The position numbers and the translations under genes were made by a program. Positions 53,924 to 62,172 of a stretch of 64,000 nt of DNA are shown here, one piece after another. Origin of the DNA: Gammaproteobacteria bacterium. Lineage in GTDB: Bacteria; Pseudomonadota; Gammaproteobacteria; Arenicellales; Poriferihabitantaceae. Position 1 is the stretch's first letter. Every line of letters starts with the position of its first letter. The stretch spans positions 1 to 64,000 of the forward strand of contig VYFG01000018.1 of the NCBI GenBank assembly GCA_009842505.1, in the 5' to 3' direction. The notes beneath the pieces were generated by a model that ran no database searches, was not told where the DNA came from, and saw nothing but the letters and a program-made list of their open reading frames with translations.

Positions 53924-54334
53924 TCAGTCCGCGGGACGATAGCGTTTCGGTCCCGACATCATCTCGATGACCAGCTCTTCCTGGCCGAATCCGCCCCTCG
54001 GCAACGTCAGGGCCTGCTGCCCGGGATAATTCAGTAACCGCCGCACCTCGGGGTGCAGGTAGTAGGCGGCGCAGACGAGAATCACCACCTGCCGGCAGTC
54101 TTCCGGGCACTCCCTGGCGCAGTCATCGAACCAGTCCGGCGTCACGCTCTCCGGGCACCGCGCCAGCAGCCGCAGGAGCACCGCTTCCGAGGCAGGCCGC
54201 AATTTCCGCACCATCCCCAGTTCCCGCGCTGCCAGATCCAGGGCGCCCGCGGCCGGCATCTGACCACTGGCCGGCAGGATGACGCTGCACAGCGCGCTGA
54301 ACCTGGCTGCCTGGGCCTGCGTCAGGGGAGTCAT
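53924..54334 (-). CDS. gluconate 2-dehydrogenase subunit 3-like small protein
   Basis: A 136-residue helical protein directly after a GMC oxidoreductase (5 bp). The N-terminal RFSALCSVILPA and the C-terminal YYLHPEVRRLLNYPGQ are typical of the small subunits accompanying GMC dehydrogenases. There is no Tat or Sec signal, unlike the classical periplasmic gluconate dehydrogenase subunit. Last gene of the six-gene minus-strand operon. Confidence 0.7.
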   Translation of the reverse strand: MTPLTQAQAARFSALCSVILPASGQMPAAGALDLAARELGMVRKLRPASEAVLLRLLARCPESVTPDWFDDCARECPEDCRQVVILVCAAYYLHPEVRRLLNYPGQQALTLPRGGFGQEELVIEMMSGPKRYRPAD

Positions 54335-54339
54335 GGCGA

Positions 54340-55953
54340 TCAGATCGGCACCCGCTGGTTCCGGCGCTGGTCGAGCAGCCGTTCCGTGGCCCGGAGCGCC
54401 AGCGCGGCGATGGTCGCCGCGGGATTCACCGAAGAGCCGGTCACGAACGTGCTGCCGTCCACCACGTACAGATTGGGTATATCATGGCTGCGGTTCCAGC
54501 GGTCCACGACCGATGTGGCGGAGTCATCCCCCATCCGGCAGGTGCCCAGCGCATGCCACCCGGTGTCGGGGGCCAGGGCCTGTGCTTCCGTTCCCGTGGC
54601 GCCCGCCTCGAGAAACGATTCCCGGGCACGTTCCACCATGTATGCCAGCATGCTGCGGCTATTATCATCCACGCGGTAATGCAGCCGGGGGGCCGGATTC
54701 CCGTGGGCGTCCGACAGTGCGTCATCCAGCGTGACCCGGTTGTCCGGATGGGGGATATCCTCTGCGGTGATTCCCCAGATCGCGGAACGGCCGAGCCAGC
54801 GTGATACCCGCTCGTGGATGCCGGCGCCCCACCCGGGCGCCCCGTCCGTGGGATACAGGGCCGCCAGCAGCGGGCCGCCGCTCGGCACCAGGTTCCATTT
54901 CGCACCACGAACGAATCCCCGGCGCCGGTCCGTTTCCGCGAACTCAAGACTGTAGAGGCTCTGGCCCCAATGGCCCTGCCAGCTATGCAGGTCCGCGTCA
55001 AAGAACCCCACCACCCTGGCCAGCGGATGCATCATGAGATTTCTCCCGACCCGGCCGGACCGGTTGGCCACGCCGTCCTGCCAGCCCGGACAGGCGGACA
55101 TCAGCAGCAGCCGCGCGGTACCGATGGCATGGGCGGCCAGGATGACAACCTTCGCGCGGACTTCCCGTTCCTCCCCGCCAGCGTCGTGGTAGACCACGCC
55201 CCTGGCCAGGCCGTTTCGGTCGACGACGATACGCGATACCCTGGCGCCCGTTCTCAGGTCGACGCCCAGGGAAAGCGCCTTGGGCCAATGCGTGCGGTCG
55301 ACGGTTCCCTTGGCGCCTTCGTTGCAACCGCCGCGGCAGGTGGACCGCTGCACGCACGGACGCCGCCCGTTGTAGGGCCGTGAGGTAATGGCGTTGCTGC
55401 CCGGCCACCAATGCCAGCCCAGGCGGTGATGCGCCGCCGCCACCCTTTCGCCCCAATCACCAATCGGCAGCGGCGGCATGGGGTATTCCGGCCGGTCCGG
55501 ATAGGCCGGGTCGCCGGCGATGCCGGAGACACCGATATCGTGCTCCACGCGGTCATAGTACGGCGCCAGTTCCCCGTAATCGAACGGCCAGTCCGCCGCC
55601 ACGCCATCGAGGGAGTGGACACGAAAATCAGACGGCAGAAAGCGCATCCAGTGGGCGCTGAACAGTACCGTGCTGCCGCCGACGCCGTTGAACAGCATGG
55701 GAGCGATATCCGAGGTGTCGTCGGCGACGGGGTAATCCGCGGAATTGCCGCGAACATTCGGATTGGCATGCCATGGACCCATGGCGGCGACTTCGAACGT
55801 CGGCTTGTCACCGGGGTAGTCTTCCGGATTCTGCCATTCCCCCTGCTCCAGGCAGGTAACGCGGATGCCGGCCTGGGCCAGCCGCAACGAGGTGATCGCC
55901 CCGGACAATCCCGCCCCGATGACCAGGACATCGGACTCGTCCCTTGCGGTCAT
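54340..55953 (-). CDS. GMC-family FAD oxidoreductase
   Basis: A 537-residue flavoprotein oxidising an alcohol or related group. FAD motif VLVIGAGLSGAITSLRL near residues 9-25; FNGVGGSTVLFSAHWMRF; and the C-terminal HALGTCRMG, NLYVVDGSTF and NPAATIAALALR with the active-site His/Asn region. The ATG shares one base with the upstream GST stop and is preferred over a start 30 bases earlier. With its small neighbour it resembles gluconate/fructose dehydrogenase pairs but lacks an export signal. Electron acceptor unknown. Confidence 0.9.
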   Translation of the reverse strand: MTARDESDVLVIGAGLSGAITSLRLAQAGIRVTCLEQGEWQNPEDYPGDKPTFEVAAMGPWHANPNVRGNSADYPVADDTSDIAPMLFNGVGGSTVLFSAHWMRFLPSDFRVHSLDGVAADWPFDYGELAPYYDRVEHDIGVSGIAGDPAYPDRPEYPMPPLPIGDWGERVAAAHHRLGWHWWPGSNAITSRPYNGRRPCVQRSTCRGGCNEGAKGTVDRTHWPKALSLGVDLRTGARVSRIVVDRNGLARGVVYHDAGGEEREVRAKVVILAAHAIGTARLLLMSACPGWQDGVANRSGRVGRNLMMHPLARVVGFFDADLHSWQGHWGQSLYSLEFAETDRRRGFVRGAKWNLVPSGGPLLAALYPTDGAPGWGAGIHERVSRWLGRSAIWGITAEDIPHPDNRVTLDDALSDAHGNPAPRLHYRVDDNSRSMLAYMVERARESFLEAGATGTEAQALAPDTGWHALGTCRMGDDSATSVVDRWNRSHDIPNLYVVDGSTFVTGSSVNPAATIAALALRATERLLDQRRNQRVPI

Positions 55954-56615
55954 CAGCCGGTCCGGCGAAACCCCTTGAGCCAATCCCCGACCGCCGCACG
56001 GTTGGCGGCCACCTCCTCGCCGATCACGGCATGACCCTCCAGCGTACCCAGCCAGGCGTCGAGCCGGGAGCTGAACGAAACGTCTGCGCCTAGGTAGGCG
56101 AGAATATCCTGGCCCATGCGCAGCGTGGCGGGAAAGGCGCAGTCCGCGAGACAGGGTTTGGCACCGCCGACATACGGCGCCGGATCAATGATCCGTTCCA
56201 GTTTCTCCAGTTGCCGGAAGAAACCGTCCAGCAGGTCGCCGTGGTGATCCTCCCCGGGCGTTTCCGACCCCTGCCTGACCAGCGGGAACAGCACCCTGAC
56301 CGCCGGCTCGACCCGGGTATTGTGAAACTGGGAAATCGCGCGCTGCCGTGCCCGTTGTCGGGGATCTTCCGCGCGCAGCGACGGAACCGGGTAGACCTCC
56401 TCCAGATACTCGACGATGGCTTCGGAGTCGAACAGTTTGAACCCGTCGTGCTCGATTGATGGGATCGTGCCCGGCGGCATGCGGGCCTGGTAATCCGCGC
56501 TCGAATAATGGCCTCCGGGTGGCGGGGATTCCTCGTAGGGAATGCCCTTGATGCGCAGAACGATCCGGACCTTGGTGCAGTAGACGCTCAGCGGCAGCGC
56601 ATAGAGGCGGATCAT
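55953..56615 (-). CDS. glutathione S-transferase family protein
   Basis: A 220-residue protein with thioredoxin-like N-terminal domain (IRLYALPLSVYCTKVRIVL, then PPGTIPSIEHDGFKLFDSEAIVEYLEE with the cis-Pro and glutathione-binding ES/SEA turn) and a helical C-terminal domain. The Ser/Cys of SVYC could be catalytic. Catabolic GSTs isomerise, dehalogenate or open rings and epoxides. It overlaps the CMD-fold gene by 4 bp in an operon with two oxygenase-type enzymes, which fits processing of a reactive intermediate. Confidence 0.88.
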   Translation of the reverse strand: MIRLYALPLSVYCTKVRIVLRIKGIPYEESPPPGGHYSSADYQARMPPGTIPSIEHDGFKLFDSEAIVEYLEEVYPVPSLRAEDPRQRARQRAISQFHNTRVEPAVRVLFPLVRQGSETPGEDHHGDLLDGFFRQLEKLERIIDPAPYVGGAKPCLADCAFPATLRMGQDILAYLGADVSFSSRLDAWLGTLEGHAVIGEEVAANRAAVGDWLKGFRRTG

Positions 56616-57193
56616 TCCGGTTTCCTGTAATAACCCACCGTGTCGCCCTCGGTCGTCACGCCGAGCCCGTTGAGCAGGCGATTGGAATAGTTGAAGTACG
56701 CGACGACCTGGTTGACCTCGAGGATTTCACCATCGGTGCAGCCCTCGGCCTTCATGGCATCGAACACGGACCTGTCCATTCCCGCAACGTCCACGGTCAA
56801 CCGTTCCGCGTAGCGCAGGAAAGCCAGTTCCCGGCCGGCAAATTCCCGCTCCGGCTGACGGTCGACGAACGCCTGATAGATCCGGTCTGATCGTGGGTCG
56901 TCGTTCATCAGGTTGCGCGCATTGGTCCAGTGATGGGTGAAGCTGTAGTCGCACCGGTTCAGCAGGCTGGTATAGGAAGCCACCACCTCCAGGAACCAGA
57001 ACGGCAGCACGTTGGCGTCATTGTGCAGTACGCTCCTGTACAGCGTCACATGACCCTTCATGGTGGCGGGACGCAGGCTGTGGGCGCGCATCACGTTGTC
57101 CACCGTGCCATGGGGCGTCTTCACCAGTTCGTACATCTCCCTGAGTTCCCCTTCGGCGGCGTCCGTGGGCACCATCTCGATCCAGGCGCTCAT
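56612..57193 (-). CDS. carboxymuconolactone decarboxylase (AhpD-like) fold protein with altered Cys motif
   Basis: A 193-residue helical protein. The AhpD-type active-site pattern E-x11-C-x2-C-x3-H reads here Glu69, Cys81, Ser84, His88 (NRCDYSFTHH), so the second, peroxidatic cysteine is Ser. A thiol peroxidase is therefore unlikely; a decarboxylase, isomerase or hydratase role fits better. Start and stop overlap both neighbours by 4 bp. Confidence 0.8.
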   Translation of the reverse strand: MSAWIEMVPTDAAEGELREMYELVKTPHGTVDNVMRAHSLRPATMKGHVTLYRSVLHNDANVLPFWFLEVVASYTSLLNRCDYSFTHHWTNARNLMNDDPRSDRIYQAFVDRQPEREFAGRELAFLRYAERLTVDVAGMDRSVFDAMKAEGCTDGEILEVNQVVAYFNYSNRLLNGLGVTTEGDTVGYYRKPE

Positions 57194-58170
57194 ATTGCCT
57201 CCCCGGGTTTGCGATAGGAAAACGACCGGTCGAAGCGGCCGCGGATGTACTCTCCGCAGGTCACGTCCTCATACAGGGGCGCCTCATTGTCCACGGTTAC
57301 CGGGCTGATCAGGGTGTCCCAGTCCGGATCCATGGCGATGGCGATGGAAAAACGCTCCCCGCCGGAAGTATTCACCACCGCGTGCGGAGTCGACTGGAAC
57401 CGGTCATTGCTCCAGCGGGCCAGGAGATCGCCGACATTGACCACCAGGGTCCCTGGAATCGGATGTGCCGTCAGCCACTCGTCCTGCCTTGACCTGACCC
57501 GCAGCCCGCCGCTCATGTCCTGCGCCAGAATGGTCATCGTGCCGTAGTCCGTATGGGGCGAGACGCCGAACTGGTCGGCGCCCAGGTCCGGCGGCTGCGG
57601 CGGATAGTGGATCAGGGTTCCCCGGGTGATGGGCCTGTTGAAGCGCCCGATGAAATAGTCCCGGTCGATTTCGAGGCTGGCCGCGACCGCCCTGAGCAGC
57701 GCCTTGCCGCAGCGATGGGCGGCGTCCATGTAGTCCAGCAGCACGGGGCGCATTTCCGGCATGAATTCCGGCCAGCGGTTTGGCGGCATGAATTCATTGC
57801 CCGCCAGGAAGTCGGGATTGTCGGCGGCAAAGTCCATTCCCCAGATAAAGCTTTCCTTGAGATCGTCCTTCGCCTGACCCTCCATTCTCGACGCGCCGAA
57901 AGGCAGCAGTCCGCGGTGGTATTCCCGGGCCAGCACCCCGGCCTTCTCGGCTTCTTCCCGGGCGAAGAACTCATGGGCCATGGCGAATGCCCGCCGCATC
58001 AGGGATTCATCGATGCAATGGCCGGATACATAGAAGAATCCGACGGCGGTGGCGGCGCGCCGGATCTGTTCGCCGACGCCCATGAAATCCGGTGCGTCGC
58101 CGAACAGCGGCGCGATGTCGATGACAGGAATTTCCGTGACGTCAATGTTGCGAACCTCAGCATAGGACAT
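57190..58170 (-). CDS. isopenicillin-N-synthase-like Fe(II)/2-oxoglutarate oxygenase
   Basis: A 326-residue dioxygenase of the plant-type 2OG superfamily. The N-terminal domain reads EIPVIDIAPLF and VGFFYVSGHCID; the iron ligands are His206, Asp208 (SPHTDYG) and His263 (STPHAVV), with 2OG contacts Arg273 and Ser275 (RFSIA). Members hydroxylate, demethylate or ring-open small molecules. It sits 12 bp after an ABC permease in the module C minus-strand operon. Confidence 0.92.
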   Translation of the reverse strand: MSYAEVRNIDVTEIPVIDIAPLFGDAPDFMGVGEQIRRAATAVGFFYVSGHCIDESLMRRAFAMAHEFFAREEAEKAGVLAREYHRGLLPFGASRMEGQAKDDLKESFIWGMDFAADNPDFLAGNEFMPPNRWPEFMPEMRPVLLDYMDAAHRCGKALLRAVAASLEIDRDYFIGRFNRPITRGTLIHYPPQPPDLGADQFGVSPHTDYGTMTILAQDMSGGLRVRSRQDEWLTAHPIPGTLVVNVGDLLARWSNDRFQSTPHAVVNTSGGERFSIAIAMDPDWDTLISPVTVDNEAPLYEDVTCGEYIRGRFDRSFSYRKPGEAI

Positions 58171-58182
58171 GACCGCACCTCG

Positions 58183-58989
58183 TCAATGATCGGTCTGGGC
58201 GGAACCGCCCAACCGTTCATCCGCGCCCATCCTGCGCTCGAGACGGCGGACCCCGGCCGAAACGATCAGCACCAGCAGCAGGTATTGAATGGCGACGAAC
58301 GTGTAGATCTCCAGCGGGCGGTACTCGGTGACCGCCAGCTCGTTGCCCCGGCGAAGCACCTCGGAGACGCCGATCACGGATACCAGCGATGTCATCTTCA
58401 GCATGATCACCAGCTGGTTGCCGATGGCCGGCAGGGCGCGCCTGAGCGCCTGGGGAAAGATCACGTAACGCATGGTATCCAGGTAGGTCAGCCCGAGCGC
58501 ATTGGACGTTTCGAACTGGCCCCGTTCGATGGACTGCACGCCGCCGCGAAAGATTTCCGCCATGAACGCCGACCCGTAGACGGACAGGGCCAGCATGCCG
58601 GCGGGATAGGGCGACAGCGTGATATCGATCATGATCGGCAGCCCGTAGTACACCCAGAAGATCGACACCAGCGGCGGTATGGAACGGAATACCTCGACAT
58701 AGACCCGGTAGACGAGCCTGAGCCAGCGACCCCGGGCGAGGCCGAGCAGGCTCACCAGGAATCCCACCACGTTGGAGATGATGACGCAACAGATTGTAAG
58801 GGCGATGGTCCAGGGGATTCCGGATAGCAGGAAGGACAAGTTGATTCGTCCCCGCTTCAGCGTCGGGTCGATCACGTACCAGCCCCATTCCTGGGAACTG
58901 GCGCAGCCGCCGAGCAGAACCAGGACAGCGAGAATCAGCAGGATTCTGAGGTGGGCTGTCTGCGCAAACCACCGACCGGACAAGAGCAT
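58183..58989 (-). CDS. amino-acid-type ABC transporter permease
   Basis: A 268-residue HisM/GlnP-family permease with the EAA loop ETSNALGLTYLDTMRYVIFPQA and VEVFRSIPPLVSIFWVYYG. ATG at 58989 is preferred to a TTG one codon upstream. The first helix ends LVLLGGCASSQ, which looks like a lipobox, an odd feature in a permease and perhaps chance. The binding protein is on the opposite strand at 60527; a second permease and the ATPase are not in the window. Confidence 0.9.
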   Translation of the reverse strand: MLLSGRWFAQTAHLRILLILAVLVLLGGCASSQEWGWYVIDPTLKRGRINLSFLLSGIPWTIALTICCVIISNVVGFLVSLLGLARGRWLRLVYRVYVEVFRSIPPLVSIFWVYYGLPIMIDITLSPYPAGMLALSVYGSAFMAEIFRGGVQSIERGQFETSNALGLTYLDTMRYVIFPQALRRALPAIGNQLVIMLKMTSLVSVIGVSEVLRRGNELAVTEYRPLEIYTFVAIQYLLLVLIVSAGVRRLERRMGADERLGGSAQTDH

Positions 58990-59112
58990 CAATACCGTTT
59001 TGTTATATGGAAAGGGCCTTGGAAACCGCGCGTTTTCAAATCATCTTGACCTTGATGACGACTGTGGGTACCGTTCGATTCTAGCGCGATTCCACGGTGC
59101 ATTGTCCCCGAA
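58990..59112. promoter_or_regulatory. divergent control region of module C
   Basis: 123 bp separate the permease and Rieske starts. TTTTGTTAT (58998-59006) is identical to the string at 21573-21581 upstream of Rieske oxygenase A. TTGACC (59046) lies 17 bp from a poor -10 (TACCGT, 59069) in the Rieske direction, and TATAAC on the minus strand could be the permease -10. Confidence 0.35.
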
Positions 59113-60456
59113 ATGAACGAAAACCAGCACCGGCCTGCAGGGTTCCAGGGATACCACCTGCCCACCCATGGCGAGCCGGATCCGGAACTCACCCATGTCG
59201 ATCGGGGTACGCCTGGCGGCGAGTACCTGCGCAGATTCTGGCATCCGGTTGCGCTCGCCTCGGAACTCGGCGACCTGCCCGTCACGGTGGAAGTCCTGGG
59301 CGAGGCGCTGGTCCTGTTTCGCGACCGCAGCGGTCGTCTCGGACTGCTGCATCGGCATTGTTCCCACCGCGGCGCCTCGCTGGAATACGGTATCATCGCC
59401 GAGCAAGGCATCATCTGCTGCTATCACGGCTGGCATTACGATACCGACGGCACCCTGATCCGGGCGGGATCCGAGCCCGCGGACAGTCCCGTCTGCCGGC
59501 GCGTGGTACATGGCGCCTACCCGACCCATGAACACAACGGCATCATCTTCGCCTACCTGGGCCCGCCGGATTCGAAGCCGCCGTTTCCGGTCTTCGACAC
59601 GGAGAACAGGGCGGATACGGAAGCCGTTCCGTTTGTCATCACCACGCCCTGCAACTGGCTGCAGGTGTACGAAAACACCCAGGATCCGATTCATGTGCTG
59701 CACCTGCACGCCCGCTCCAGCGGCGTGCAGTTCGGCGCCGCCTCCGGCGTCGACCAAGAAATCGAATACCGCAACACGCCCATCGGCATGATCAACGTGC
59801 AGACCCGGCGCGTCGGCGACATGCTCTGGGTCCGCAGCACCGAGTCGATCCTGCCCAACGTCAACCAGACCGGCGCCATCTTCGAGGAGGCGGAGTGCGA
59901 GAAGTATTTCCAGCGCAGCGCCATCCTGCGCTGGATGGTGCCGAGCAACAATTTCGTCACGCGCACCATCGGCTGGCGCTTCTTCAGCGACGAGCTGGAC
60001 CCCAATGGCCGGGGAGACCGCCACCAGGTGGGGCTCGAGAAGATCGACTTCATCGGCCAGACCGAAGAAGAGCGGCCCTACCAGGAACGCCAGCGGCAAC
60101 CCGGCGACTACGAGGCCCAGGTATCGCAGCGAGCCATCGCCGTGCATGCACTGGAACATCACGGCAGCTCCGACGCCGGCGTCATCCGCCTGCGCCACCT
60201 GCTGCGCAAGCAGGTTCGCGGCCTGTCCGAAGATGCCGCGCCCGGCTATCCGCCGGCCGGCCCGGACGGTATCGCCACCTATATACAGGACAGTGTCGCC
60301 CCCTGGCCGGAAAACGCCAATGGCCTGGATGAACGTCAGCTGATGCGGCATTCCGGAGATCGCGTGGCCCAGGCAATCATCGAGAGCGCCGCACTCCCCA
60401 CCGGGCAGCGCAGGCAGCTTGTCCGGGAAGCATTCGGCACCGCCGGGGCGACCTGA
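59113..60456 (+). CDS. Rieske non-heme iron oxygenase, alpha subunit (module C)
   Basis: A 447-residue oxygenase component. Rieske ligands Cys83, His85, Cys102, His105; iron-site residues Asp191, His194, His199 in TQDPIHVLHLHA. It shares the LTHVDRGTPGGEYLRRFWHPV opening and CCYHGW block with the oxygenases at 21612 and 37370. First gene of a plus-strand operon with binding protein, creatininase-family amidohydrolase, a possible NicX-like protein and a MetX-like hydrolase. No reductase adjacent. Confidence 0.92.
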   Translation: MNENQHRPAGFQGYHLPTHGEPDPELTHVDRGTPGGEYLRRFWHPVALASELGDLPVTVEVLGEALVLFRDRSGRLGLLHRHCSHRGASLEYGIIAEQGIICCYHGWHYDTDGTLIRAGSEPADSPVCRRVVHGAYPTHEHNGIIFAYLGPPDSKPPFPVFDTENRADTEAVPFVITTPCNWLQVYENTQDPIHVLHLHARSSGVQFGAASGVDQEIEYRNTPIGMINVQTRRVGDMLWVRSTESILPNVNQTGAIFEEAECEKYFQRSAILRWMVPSNNFVTRTIGWRFFSDELDPNGRGDRHQVGLEKIDFIGQTEEERPYQERQRQPGDYEAQVSQRAIAVHALEHHGSSDAGVIRLRHLLRKQVRGLSEDAAPGYPPAGPDGIATYIQDSVAPWPENANGLDERQLMRHSGDRVAQAIIESAALPTGQRRQLVREAFGTAGAT

Positions 60457-60526
60457 CAGAAGGTTTTAACCACCAACCAACCGGGTAATATCGCCCGACT
60501 CCAACCATCACCAAGAGGAATAACCA

Positions 60527-61321
60527 ATGATCCCAAGAAAACTCGTGGCCCTGGCGACCGGCCTTGCGGCACTGCTGCTTTCCACTGCAACCCTGGCCCA
60601 GGACCAGTCCATCCTGAACAAGGTACTGGACAGCGGAACGCTGAGAGTAGGCACCACCGGTGATTTCAATCCGATGTCCTTCAAGGATCCGGAAACCAAG
60701 GAATACATGGGCCACCAGATCGACGCCGCCAAGCAACTGGCTACGGACATGGGCGTGGAAGTGGAATTCGTTCCCACCGACTGGAAGACGCTGATCAACG
60801 GCGTGGTGGCCGGCAAGTACGACATCGTCATGACCGGCACCTCCATGACGGTCACCCGGGCCAAGGCCGCCGGTTACACCATTCCCTGGGGCCGCACCGG
60901 TTACCTGCCGCTGACCCGTGGAGAGATCGCCGATCGGTTCAAGTCCTGGGACGATATCAACCAGCCAGACGTCACCGTCGGCTACAACCTGGGCACCTCC
61001 TTCGCCGACTTCGTCAAGCTGAGACTGCCCAACGCCAAGGTCAAGGAAGTGGAGTCCCCGGCCCGTGACTGGCAGGAACTCCTGGCCGGTCGGGTGGACG
61101 TGACCGTTTCCAGCATCCTGGAGGCCGGCAAGCTTTCCAGCACCCACGAAACCCTTGCCATTCCATTCCAGAAGGTGGCCAACAGCCTGCCGCTGTCATT
61201 CATCGCGCCACAGTCGGACCACGTCTGGCTTGGCTTTCTCAACAACTGGATGCGGATCAAGCATGAGGGCGGCTACTTCAAGTCCCTGAACGAGAAATGG
61301 GGCATTCAGGGTCAGGACTGA
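60527..61321 (+). CDS. periplasmic amino-acid-type substrate-binding protein
   Basis: A 264-residue family 3 binding protein. Signal peptide MIPRKLVALATGLAALLLST, cleavage near TLAQ/DQ (about residue 24). The mature part has LDSGTLRVGTTGDFNPMSFKD and VVAGKYDIVMTGTSMTVTRAKAAGYT. This type also resembles periplasmic cyclohexadienyl dehydratase (PheC), so an enzymatic role cannot be excluded. The ribosome site AGAGGA is 8 bases upstream. The permease is in the divergent operon. Confidence 0.9.
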   Translation: MIPRKLVALATGLAALLLSTATLAQDQSILNKVLDSGTLRVGTTGDFNPMSFKDPETKEYMGHQIDAAKQLATDMGVEVEFVPTDWKTLINGVVAGKYDIVMTGTSMTVTRAKAAGYTIPWGRTGYLPLTRGEIADRFKSWDDINQPDVTVGYNLGTSFADFVKLRLPNAKVKEVESPARDWQELLAGRVDVTVSSILEAGKLSSTHETLAIPFQKVANSLPLSFIAPQSDHVWLGFLNNWMRIKHEGGYFKSLNEKWGIQGQD

Positions 61322-61335
61322 CCCCGGCCCACCTT

Positions 61336-61370
61336 CCCGGTTCGCCCGGAAACTGACCAGGCGAACCGGG
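61336..61370 (+). repeat. strong intergenic hairpin abutting the creatininase start codon
   Basis: CCCGGTTCGCC and GGCGAACCGGG form a perfect 11 bp stem with a 13-base loop, ending one base before the ATG at 61372. It lacks a T-run, so it should not terminate fully. It could protect the binding-protein mRNA from decay, reduce read-through, and hide the ribosome site of the downstream gene. Confidence 0.6.
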
Positions 61371-61371
61371 G

Positions 61372-62172
61372 ATGCATCTGGCCCATGCCACCTGGCCACA
61401 GGTCCGGGATTACCTGGAAGCCCACGATGGCATCGTCATTCCGCTGGGTTCCACCGAGCAGCATGGGCCTACAGGATACTTCGGAACCGACTCGATCTGC
61501 GCCAGGGCCATTGCCGAAAGCGCCGCAGAGTCGCGTGACGACATCCTGGTGGCGCCGGTGATGTCCTATGCCCCGGCGCAGTTCAACCTGGGATTCGCCG
61601 GCAGCATATCGGTGCGCAGCACCACGCTGATCGAACTGGTGAAGGATGTCGTGAACTCGCTGGCGACCGGCGGATTCCGCCGGTTCTATTTTCTCAACGG
61701 ACACGGCGCGAACATCGCGCCCGTGCGCTGCGCAATCCATGACCTTTATCATGCCGTGAGCACCGGCCAGAGTGCGGCCGGCGGACTCGACTTCCGCCTG
61801 CGCAGCTGGTGGGAGCTGCCGGGCGTGGACGCCTTGCGCCAGCGGATGTTCGGTGACCGCGAGGGTATCCATGCCACACCCAGTGAAATCGCCATTACCC
61901 TGGCCGCCAGCGAGTCGCGGCCCGCCCGCAGCGAAGCGGCGTTCAGGGCACTCGACCCCGCGGAAATACGGGAGCACGCCGGTGACAATCACCAGGACGC
62001 CAGGCGTCACAGGGAGGCGTTTCCCGACGGCTGCGTCGGTTCCGACCCGGCCATGGCGAGCAAGGCGCTTGGGGAGGAAATCCTGGCCGAGGCCGCCAGG
62101 GCCTTTCGCAACGACTACCTGGAATTCACGGCGGCCTCCAGCCTGCCATCGGAACGACCCCACGCGCAGTGA
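61372..62172 (+). CDS. creatininase-family amidohydrolase
   Basis: A 266-residue metal-dependent amide or ring hydrolase. Metal-site residues Glu29, His31 (STEQHGP) and Asp40, then NGHGAN with His111, and HATPSE. Family members open creatinine, hydrolyse formamides in riboflavin/F420 synthesis, or cut other cyclic amides. Placed directly behind the binding-protein hairpin and before a possible NicX-like gene, so it most likely acts on a product of the Rieske reaction. Substrate unassigned. Confidence 0.87.
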   Translation: MHLAHATWPQVRDYLEAHDGIVIPLGSTEQHGPTGYFGTDSICARAIAESAAESRDDILVAPVMSYAPAQFNLGFAGSISVRSTTLIELVKDVVNSLATGGFRRFYFLNGHGANIAPVRCAIHDLYHAVSTGQSAAGGLDFRLRSWWELPGVDALRQRMFGDREGIHATPSEIAITLAASESRPARSEAAFRALDPAEIREHAGDNHQDARRHREAFPDGCVGSDPAMASKALGEEILAEAARAFRNDYLEFTAASSLPSERPHAQ

